NCBI GenBank assembly: GCA_947628385.1 | Contig: CANQZS010000033.1 | Span: 1 to 11,851, forward strand | Direction: 5' to 3' | Origin: an uncultured Clostridia bacterium | GTDB lineage: Bacteria; Bacillota; Clostridia; Oscillospirales; Ruminococcaceae | Length of the DNA stretch: 11,851 bases | Notes under the pieces: model-generated | Told to the model about the DNA's origin: nothing | What the model saw: the letters and a program-made list of their open reading frames with translations, nothing else | Database searches by the model: none | Position numbers and translations under genes: made by a program | Shown: positions 6,769 through 11,851 of the stretch, in pieces | How positions within the stretch are numbered: position 1 is the first letter of the stretch | Layout: each line of letters opens with the position of its first letter

Positions 6769-7308
6769 TTATGTTTTTATTCTTCTTTTAATTATCCTTG
6801 CCGGAACTCCTCCGTAAACACAATACGGTTCTGTATTTTTGGTAACTACTGCTCCGGCGCCGATAATGCATCCATCCGCTATATTAACGCCGCTCATTAC
6901 CTGAGCTCCATATCCAATCCAAACATCATTACCAATTATTATATCCTGCTCCCTAATACCTTGTTTGATCATGGGAATATCAATTGTATCATGTATATGC
7001 ATATCGGTTCTTATATGAACATTAAATGAAATCATACAATTATCGCCAATTATAATTTTCCCTTTTGAGGCGCATATTCTGCCGCCGTTAATATATGTAT
7101 TTTTTCCTATTGTTACATTTTGCGGGTTCTCACATATCGTATCTGCTCCGATAAACAGAATGTCGGGATTGTATCTTTTCATTCGTTCGGTTTTATAACG
7201 TTTTAAACATGCATTTCTAAAACGTTGGATTAATTCTATTGCTCCGCCTGTTACCACGAGCAGCCAGTATAGTACCCCCCCCCGTTTATTTTTCAGCTTT
7301 TTTGTCAT
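6769..7308 (-). CDS. Hexapeptide-repeat O-acetyltransferase (WbbJ/maltose-acetyltransferase type) with a G9 tract near its start
   Basis: The 179-residue protein has left-handed beta-helix hexapeptide repeats from about residue 60 on (VTIGKNTYI, KIIIGDNCMI, IIIGNDVWIGYGAQVMSGVNI, GCIIGAGAVV) and the closing YGGVPARIIKRR typical of sugar O-acetyltransferases. The loop TDMHIHD (about 102-107) supplies candidate catalytic histidines. The expected role is acetyl transfer from acetyl-CoA to a sugar of the repeat unit; the target is unknown. Residues 12-30 form a hydrophobic helix that may hold it at the membrane. ATG at 7308 has AAGGTGG nine bases upstream and overlaps the end of the GT32-type gene by 23 bases, so coupling is likely. 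Codons 9-12 (Arg-Gly-Gly-Val) contain nine consecutive G; in this sequence the frame is intact. With one G more or less it would stop after 30 or 18 residues. A downstream in-frame Met43 could in principle allow a shorter product that lacks the hydrophobic helix. Confidence 0.9.
   Translation of the reverse strand: MTKKLKNKRGGVLYWLLVVTGGAIELIQRFRNACLKRYKTERMKRYNPDILFIGADTICENPQNVTIGKNTYINGGRICASKGKIIIGDNCMISFNVHIRTDMHIHDTIDIPMIKQGIREQDIIIGNDVWIGYGAQVMSGVNIADGCIIGAGAVVTKNTEPYCVYGGVPARIIKRRIKT
7275..7283 (-). repeat. Homopolymeric G9 tract (possible slippage site) in the acetyltransferase gene
   Basis: The plus strand reads nine uninterrupted C, hence nine G in the coding strand, at codons 9-12 of the acetyltransferase and just past the stop codon (7286-7288) of the upstream glycosyltransferase, so only the acetyltransferase frame is affected. 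I found no other G or C run of this length in the window. Tracts of this length near the 5' end of surface-modification genes are known slipped-strand contingency sites in other bacteria; here that is an inference. Confidence 0.9.
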
Positions 7309-8095
7309 GATAATGATCCACCTTAAATTTTACTAACATTTTTACTTTTTTTATAGCTGTACCCACTCCGTCATATCTTGCAATATATATAAATTTTGCT
7401 ATTTTGATAGGTAAATATTTTCTATGACGCCCCGCAAATTCTATTGCTTTTCTCTCTACATCGGATTTCCATGAACCGTCAAAATGATGAATCGCGTAAG
7501 TGTTATCTGTTATATTAATCTCTCTGGTTTCCATATCTTTTGCGCCGAAATAATCACTTGGGAAAAGCTTGAAACCGGAGATCGTCTGTTCTATATTGTT
7601 ATGAACATAACCATATTTAAGGCATATCTTTGTTATCTTTGATACGTTTGTAGTCATATCATACTTTCCGTTTGGAAGCACAAAATGAATATTATCATAT
7701 TCATGTAAAAACTCTTTAAATATGGGTTGTCCTTTCTCACAAGCCATTAGACTCGTTGATATTCTATTGTTAGGTTGAATCCCGGAAACAGCTTCATATT
7801 TGAGTATATCATCCAAAGGTTTTATAACTTCAACATCTGTGTCCATATAAATTCCGCCATATTTAACAATTGCATGTAAACGCGCAACATCCGAAACAAA
7901 TGCCCATTTTTTTGCTTCATATGCTTCACGGACATAGTCACAGCAATTTATATCAAAGTTATTCTCATTCCATTCAATAATTTTATAATCCGGACAATAT
8001 TTTTTCCAGCTCGCAATACACTTTTGAGCAAGCTCGGGCAAAGGATTACTCCCGAACCAGCAATAGTGTATTATTCTCGGTATTATTTCTTGCAT
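7286..8095 (-). CDS. DXD-containing glycosyltransferase (GT32 / Gly_transf_sug family)
   Basis: The 269-residue product begins IPRIIHYCWFG (about 5-15), followed by SW..YCPDYKI..WNENNFD and SDVARLHAIVKYGGIYMDTD with the metal-binding DTD at 85-87. This is the signature of the DXD sugar-transferase family to which capsule glycosyltransferases and GT32 enzymes belong. It should add one sugar from a nucleotide-sugar donor to the lipid-linked repeat unit at the cytoplasmic face; the sugar cannot be named. The ATG at 8095 has GGAGG nine bases upstream, inside the coding sequence of wzy, which it overlaps by 50 bases. The 3' end overlaps the acetyltransferase by 23 bases, so wzy, this gene and the acetyltransferase form a tightly packed, probably coupled block. 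The lysine-rich C-terminal region may help membrane association. All recognisable motifs are intact. Confidence 0.9.
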   Translation of the reverse strand: MQEIIPRIIHYCWFGSNPLPELAQKCIASWKKYCPDYKIIEWNENNFDINCCDYVREAYEAKKWAFVSDVARLHAIVKYGGIYMDTDVEVIKPLDDILKYEAVSGIQPNNRISTSLMACEKGQPIFKEFLHEYDNIHFVLPNGKYDMTTNVSKITKICLKYGYVHNNIEQTISGFKLFPSDYFGAKDMETREINITDNTYAIHHFDGSWKSDVERKAIEFAGRHRKYLPIKIAKFIYIARYDGVGTAIKKVKMLVKFKVDHYHDKKAEK

Positions 8096-9380
8096 CTAAA
8101 ATTCCCTCCTCACTGTGCAGTATTATAAATATCATAATTATTATCGGCGACGTAAAATGCTGTACCATAAATGCACCATAACTTATTCCTACAAAAAATA
8201 TTGCCGCAACAATATTTTGAAAATTTAAACGCACCGAACATACTATTTGATGAATCCATAACACAACAATAATACCTATTATGCCAATATTTCCCAAAGT
8301 TTGTATAAGCATACTGTGAGCATAAATTGTTCCAATTCCAACACCAAACCATGGATATTCTTTTATAGCTTTAAGTCCATATTCTATAGACTGAGCTCTA
8401 AAATGTGCTGAGCCCCATTTATTTTCATTATTAATAAAATCTAATAATTTAGGCGCAATTACCGAATAATAATTTATCATTATAAATACACTACAAATTA
8501 CTATTGCTGTCATAATTGAAACTTGATTTATTCTTTTATTCTTAAATATTGTAACAATAAATTCGGTGAATAAATATACAGTTCCTATAACCAATGAGCT
8601 GCTTGAACCGGTACAATAACAAGCGACGCCGGACATAACAATCCAAAACCAATCGCTTGGTTCGATTTCTCGTTTTTTTAATAATATTAAATAAAATATC
8701 GTTATTATAAAATAATTTGACCTTTCAGAAAGCCAAAGACAAACAGAGTAGCTTCCCCATGTATACCAATTTGTATTTTGGAAAGTTCCGTTTAACGAAA
8801 AAAACTTATCCATTAATTCTCTGTCATTATATCCGCCCAACGCGTTAACAATCACCCATTCCAGTATCAAGCCAACAATTAATATTTTAAACCATTTTGT
8901 CACTACTTTTATAAGCCTTTCAATATATTCATTGTCCATATACAAATCACTATTTATAACAACAAACAAAATATAAGCAATCAAATACAAAAAGTGTTTT
9001 ATGACAGTAAAATTAATAGTAGGTTTAAATAATTGAGCTTTAATATCCCATACATCAGTATTACTTTGCTTCAAAAGCAAAAATCTATCAGTTATCATTC
9101 CATATTGCATCATAATAATAGGAATTAAAAGGCAAATAATTAAAACCATTATAGCTGATAAAGCCGATATGTTAATTCGACGATTAGCAAATAATGAAAG
9201 TATAATACTTAACAACATAGGATAAATATATAATTGTATATTTATAAATGGATCGTCGGAAGAAAAAAAGAACAGACATAAAACAACGCTGAGTGTAAAT
9301 AAGTCTCTGCGTAAAATGTTAATATCTCTGCTCTTAAAAATTATTACAAACAAATATATGAAAACAACTATAGTTAACAC
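8046..9380 (-). CDS. wzy: Wzy-like polysaccharide polymerase (O-antigen ligase/polymerase family)
   Basis: The 444-residue protein is hydrophobic throughout, with about 10-12 predicted membrane helices and a larger external loop at about 303-345. Next to that loop is EYPWFGVGIGTIYAHSMLIQ (about 341-360) followed by LGNIGIIG, the best conserved block of the O-antigen ligase/polymerase family; TGSSSSL (257-263) also fits. In a Wzx/Wzy pathway it would join flipped repeat units into the long chain. The start is a GTG at 9380, supported by AAGGAG 6 bases upstream (9387-9392). The last 50 bases overlap the start of the next gene, so the hydrophilic tail after residue about 428 is encoded twice in different frames. 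Such polymerases diverge strongly, and a ligase role cannot be excluded from sequence alone, but position beside a flippase and a priming transferase favours polymerase. Confidence 0.85.
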   Translation of the reverse strand: MLTIVVFIYLFVIIFKSRDINILRRDLFTLSVVLCLFFFSSDDPFINIQLYIYPMLLSIILSLFANRRINISALSAIMVLIICLLIPIIMMQYGMITDRFLLLKQSNTDVWDIKAQLFKPTINFTVIKHFLYLIAYILFVVINSDLYMDNEYIERLIKVVTKWFKILIVGLILEWVIVNALGGYNDRELMDKFFSLNGTFQNTNWYTWGSYSVCLWLSERSNYFIITIFYLILLKKREIEPSDWFWIVMSGVACYCTGSSSSLVIGTVYLFTEFIVTIFKNKRINQVSIMTAIVICSVFIMINYYSVIAPKLLDFINNENKWGSAHFRAQSIEYGLKAIKEYPWFGVGIGTIYAHSMLIQTLGNIGIIGIIVVLWIHQIVCSVRLNFQNIVAAIFFVGISYGAFMVQHFTSPIIIMIFIILHSEEGILDARNNTENNTLLLVRE

Positions 9381-9386
9381 TGTTTT

Positions 9387-9392
9387 CTCCTT
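9387..9392 (-). promoter_or_regulatory. Ribosome binding site supporting the GTG start of wzy
   Basis: AAGGAG on the minus strand lies 6 bases before the GTG at 9378-9380. No ATG nearby in this frame has a comparable site, so this decides the non-ATG start. Confidence 0.7.
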
Positions 9393-9469
9393 ATATTTCC
9401 CCGGTAAATTTAATATATTAGTATACTCTCATAGTAAATTTGCATATCGCTCTCATACTGATCTTTTAA

Positions 9470-9475
9470 ATTATA
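9470..9475 (-). promoter_or_regulatory. Possible -10 element of an internal promoter upstream of wzy
   Basis: A perfect TATAAT lies about 90 bases before the wzy start, in the 113-base AT-rich gap after the CDP-alcohol enzyme. No good -35 box lies at 16-18 bases; GTGACT is found only about 20 bases upstream and there is no complete extended -10. The octamer TATGAGAG also occurs twice in the gap (minus strand, around 9427-9434 and 9450-9457). In an AT-rich region a chance match is quite possible. Confidence 0.25.
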
Positions 9476-9493
9476 GCCGTCATTTATCTGTTT

Positions 9494-10249
9494 TTAGTCA
9501 CTATATTTCTTAGATTTTTTTATTGCCTTTCTAACGTAAATAAACAAATTAGCCAGAAATGCGGAACCATAAAAGCACAAGCAATAAATTACAGCCAAAT
9601 CCAAAACATGAAATATTGACGTTAACAGAAATATCTCGGGTATTATTCCTAAGCCGAATTCTCTATCTATTATAGTTTTTATACTTGTATGCTGATCTCC
9701 GTCTGCCCTGAAATCAGTTTCAATTTCAACAATGCCTTGATCCGCCATTTTGCGCTCAGTATTTTTATATTTCTGATAAACAAGCCTCATCATAGTGTCA
9801 GAGCTTGAAGCAAGCGCGCCAAGAAGTATTATCCACGGATTGCCCTGTTCAAAAAGCAAACCGCCTTCTTGGTATGCCGCAAATCCGACCGTTGTGCACA
9901 TAAAACCCACCAAAAGATAACTGCTGATACTGTCAGCAAACTCTCCAAACGGCTGTTTTTGTATCGCTCTTGCAAGATTTCCGTCGATACAATCCATGAG
10001 ACCCCAGATGATCATCAACACGGCTCCAACAATATGAAAAACTGTTCCCGAAATCAAAAACATGCCGCAGCCGATTAATGCAACAATTGCTGAACAATAC
10101 GAAACGGTATTTGCCGAAATCCCTAAATTTGCCGCCACACTTGCAAGGAAAAAAGACAGTGGTCGAACTATAAACCTCCCCAGTGTAGAATCCTTTTTCC
10201 TTTTCCAAGCAGGCATTGAGTCGCGGAAAAATTTAGTTGTATATTTCAT
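9494..10249 (-). CDS. CDP-alcohol phosphatidyltransferase family membrane enzyme with a variant active-site motif
   Basis: The 251-residue product has several membrane helices and the CDP-alcohol phosphotransferase signature at 86-110: D86-x2-D89-G90-x2-A93-R94-x7-G102-x3-D106-x3-S110. The classical family ends with a fourth Asp; here that position is Ser (DSISS). Enzymes of this family move a phospho-group from a CDP-linked donor to an alcohol, as in phosphatidylglycerol-phosphate or phosphatidylinositol synthesis. Placed in the middle of a polysaccharide operon, it may add or prepare a phospho-alcohol substituent, or make a special lipid; no cytidylyltransferase to make the CDP donor is in view. 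The ATG at 10249 has GAGGTG eight bases upstream. It is set off by AT-rich gaps of 115 bases before and 113 bases after, looser than the packed genes downstream. Family membership is firm; substrate, and whether the Ser variant is active, are open. Confidence 0.85.
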   Translation of the reverse strand: MKYTTKFFRDSMPAWKRKKDSTLGRFIVRPLSFFLASVAANLGISANTVSYCSAIVALIGCGMFLISGTVFHIVGAVLMIIWGLMDCIDGNLARAIQKQPFGEFADSISSYLLVGFMCTTVGFAAYQEGGLLFEQGNPWIILLGALASSSDTMMRLVYQKYKNTERKMADQGIVEIETDFRADGDQHTSIKTIIDREFGLGIIPEIFLLTSIFHVLDLAVIYCLCFYGSAFLANLFIYVRKAIKKSKKYSD

Positions 10250-10364
10250 TGCTGCAGCACCTCTCTTTTAAATATAAGTCTTTAATTTTATTTCAAATTT
10301 TTCTTAATCATGATAATTGATATATTTTTATATATTGAAAACACACTATATCAGCGCCGGTTTT

Positions 10365-11465
10365 TTAAAATCTATTTATATTTAAATAGTATTTTTCAAG
10401 TCTGCCGGCTTGTTTTTTTATGTCGAAATCGTCAATGCTTATGTTTGATGATCTCGGCAGTTTATATGTTTCCAAAATGATTTTTGCCCATTTCTCTGTG
10501 CCGTCGTTGAGATTGAGCATCACAGCATTGTCGGTCATTTTTGTTTCTTTTGTCATGGCGTCGGACAACACACATGGCAAGCCCGCCGCTTGCGCTTCCA
10601 CTCCAACAACCGGCAGCCCCTCATAATGCGAAGGCAGAACAAACACGTCCATTGCTTGATAGAGGCGGTTCACGTCGCTGCGATTTTGCAGTATTATAAC
10701 GTTTTGGTCGAGGCTTAGATTATTGATCTTCTGCTTTATCTCATCAAGCAGCTCTCCGCCGCCCACAAGCAATAAGACCGAATTCGGGTTTTGTTTATGA
10801 ACCTCCGCAAATATATCTATTAAAAACTCGTGGTTTTTTTGGAAGCAAAATCTTCCGACGTGGCCTACAACAAATTTATTTTCAATGCTGAGCTCGCGCC
10901 GCACTTCGTCTCTAACGGCGGGATCAAACCTGAACTTGTCAAGGTCGATCGCGTTGTTGAATATCGTGACCTCGCCGCGTTCCATACTCTTCTTTCCGAA
11001 CAGCCACTCGCCCGCGTATCTTGAACACGCCGCGTAATGCGTGGCGTTTATCTTGGCGAACGGACGCAAGGCATATTTCATTATGTTCTTTTTCGTCTCG
11101 CCCTTCGCGGCCGTGGAATGGTTATGCGCGATCCTCACCGGCACTCCGGCACGCCTTGCTGCATACAGCGGAAAAACGCTGAGCGTGTTTAAATGCGAAT
11201 GTACAATTTTATATTTGTTTTCTTTAAAAAGCTTCGTCAGGGCAGATAAATACTTATTGATCTGCTGATAAGGCGGAACCATATATATTTTGCCGCCCAA
11301 GCTTTCAATTTCCTCTTTTTGGGGGCAGGATGAATCATTATCCACAAAAAAGTCAAACTGAACCGCATTTCTGTCAATATGTCTGTAGTAATTCATAACT
11401 ACCGCTTCAACTCCGCCGCGTTCCATTTTGCCCATCACCTGAGCGACTCTTATAGGCTGATTCAT
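10365..11465 (-). CDS. GT4-family glycosyltransferase (EpsF/CapM-like, GT-B fold)
   Basis: The 366-residue product starts IRVAQVMGKMERGGVEAVVM, a glycine-rich opening typical of GT4 glycosyltransferases, followed by IVHSHLNTLSVFPLYAAR and RIAHNHS. The C-terminal nucleotide-sugar domain shows VGHVGRFCFQKNHEFLIDIF (about 200-219) and PSHYEGLPVVGVEAQAAGLP, whose E282 and E290 form the EX7E motif. It resembles the EpsF-type retaining transferases of Gram-positive exopolysaccharide operons and probably adds the second sugar after the priming enzyme; the donor is unknown. The ATG at 11465 has CGGAGGG about 6 bases upstream, 20 bases after the priming transferase stop. It is clearly richer in G+C than the downstream genes (27/60 at 11041-11100), so it and its upstream neighbour look like the more ancestral or conserved end of the operon. 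Confidence 0.92.
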   Translation of the reverse strand: MNQPIRVAQVMGKMERGGVEAVVMNYYRHIDRNAVQFDFFVDNDSSCPQKEEIESLGGKIYMVPPYQQINKYLSALTKLFKENKYKIVHSHLNTLSVFPLYAARRAGVPVRIAHNHSTAAKGETKKNIMKYALRPFAKINATHYAACSRYAGEWLFGKKSMERGEVTIFNNAIDLDKFRFDPAVRDEVRRELSIENKFVVGHVGRFCFQKNHEFLIDIFAEVHKQNPNSVLLLVGGGELLDEIKQKINNLSLDQNVIILQNRSDVNRLYQAMDVFVLPSHYEGLPVVGVEAQAAGLPCVLSDAMTKETKMTDNAVMLNLNDGTEKWAKIILETYKLPRSSNISIDDFDIKKQAGRLEKYYLNINRF

Positions 11466-11485
11466 AAAAGCCCTCCGTTTTACAT

Positions 11486-11851
11486 TTATAGTGCACCCTT
11501 TTTGTCGATCACAATGAAGATCGTTCTGAAAATTATTTTCAAATCAAATCTCACGCTTCTGTTTTTTATGTATTTAAGCTCCATTCTTTGGCGCTTGTGA
11601 TCCTCATAGCCTATTCTGTTTCTGGCGAACGCCTGCCAATACCCCGTGAGGCCCGGCTTTACGCTGAGCAGCTGTCTCTGCTCGGACACAGTGTACATCT
11701 CCTCAAGCTCGTCCCTCAAAATCGGTCTTGGGCCAACAACACTCATATCACCTTTTATGATATTAAAAAGTTGCGGTAATTCATCAATGCTCGTACACCT
11801 TATAAATTTTCCCAAACCGTGAGGCAGAAGCCTTGGATCGTCCTCAAGTTT
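11486..11851 (-). CDS. Priming undecaprenyl-phosphate sugar-phosphate transferase, C-terminal part (cut by window edge)
   Basis: The last 121 codons are in view; the frame is open to the right edge, so the start and the membrane-anchoring N-terminal part lie outside. The segment KLEDDPRLLPHGLGKFIR, then SIDELPQLFNIIKGDMS, VVGPRP and KPGLTGYWQ is the hallmark of the bacterial sugar transferase family (polyisoprenyl-phosphate hexose-1-phosphate transferases such as WcaJ, WbaP, CpsE). These enzymes start the repeat unit by moving sugar-1-phosphate to undecaprenyl phosphate at the inner face of the membrane. The C-terminus (about RFDLKIIFRTIFIVI) contains a hydrophobic segment usual for this family. 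The first sugar cannot be told. The GT4 gene follows after 20 bases, which fits transfer of the next sugar. Confidence 0.95.
   Translation of the reverse strand, partial: KLEDDPRLLPHGLGKFIRCTSIDELPQLFNIIKGDMSVVGPRPILRDELEEMYTVSEQRQLLSVKPGLTGYWQAFARNRIGYEDHKRQRMELKYIKNRSVRFDLKIIFRTIFIVIDKKGAL

Noticed and set aside
8110..8352. Minus-strand open frame of 80 codons inside wzy
   Set aside because: It is an alternative frame within wzy, rich in Cys, Trp, Tyr and Asn, as expected of a shifted membrane-protein frame, with no start signal.
9316..9513. Plus-strand frame covering the gap before wzy
   Set aside because: It overlaps the well-supported wzy start and the end of the CDP-alcohol gene, and shows no ribosome binding site or recognisable sequence.
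9933..10208. Minus-strand open frame of 91 codons inside the CDP-alcohol enzyme gene
   Set aside because: The true frame carries the family motif; this one is a shifted shadow.
10250..10364. Possible promoter in the gap before the CDP-alcohol enzyme gene
   Set aside because: Several -10-like hexamers (TAAAAT, TATATT) occur, but none has an acceptable -35 box at 16-18 bases; expected by chance in such AT-rich DNA.

Overview
The window reads as a chromosomal piece of a low-to-moderate GC Gram-positive bacterium, most likely a member of the Bacillota/Clostridia. The grounds are strong purine-rich Shine-Dalgarno sites before nearly every gene, AT-rich spacers, a SigA-type promoter, and protein families typical of clostridial surface-polysaccharide loci. 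Species cannot be told from the sequence alone. Every credible gene lies on the minus strand, so transcription runs from right to left; all plus-strand reading frames look like antisense shadows.

Right to centre (11851 down to 4318) is a Wzx/Wzy-type surface polysaccharide (capsule or exopolysaccharide) operon that enters from beyond the right edge. In transcription order it holds the C-terminal part of a priming undecaprenyl-phosphate sugar transferase, a GT4 glycosyltransferase, a CDP-alcohol phosphatidyltransferase-family membrane enzyme, a Wzy-like polymerase, a DXD glycosyltransferase (GT32/Gly_transf_sug type), a left-handed beta-helix O-acetyltransferase, a DUF6625-like putative glycosyltransferase, and a Wzx-like flippase. 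A hairpin terminator follows the flippase. The expected working order is: the priming enzyme loads the first sugar on the lipid carrier, the glycosyltransferases extend it, the acetyltransferase and possibly the CDP-alcohol enzyme decorate it, Wzx flips it, and Wzy polymerises it outside. No chain-length regulator, tyrosine kinase or nucleotide-sugar synthesis gene is in view; these may lie to the right.

Left (4204 down to 1) is a separate type I restriction-modification operon, hsdR-hsdM-hsdS, with its own promoter. Only the first 86 codons of hsdS are present. Gene order and HsdR/HsdM sizes fit the EcoAI/EcoEI (type IB-like) group.

The most striking feature is an uninterrupted run of nine G (coding strand) in codons 9-12 of the acetyltransferase gene. 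Loss or gain of one G gives an early stop, so this is a candidate contingency locus for on/off switching of polysaccharide acetylation. Other points of interest are a T8 run placed at the -35/spacer junction of the hsd promoter, the odd active-site motif of the CDP-alcohol enzyme, and patchwork base composition: about 22% GC in parts of the DUF6625 gene and the 5' part of wzx, against about 45% in the GT4 gene by spot counts. There is no gene-free stretch over 300 bases. The three largest gaps (4122-4317, 9381-9493, 10250-10364) are AT-rich; the first holds the hsd promoter and the terminator, the second a weak promoter candidate, and in the third I see nothing firm. I see no tRNA, rRNA, CRISPR array, insertion sequence or att site.
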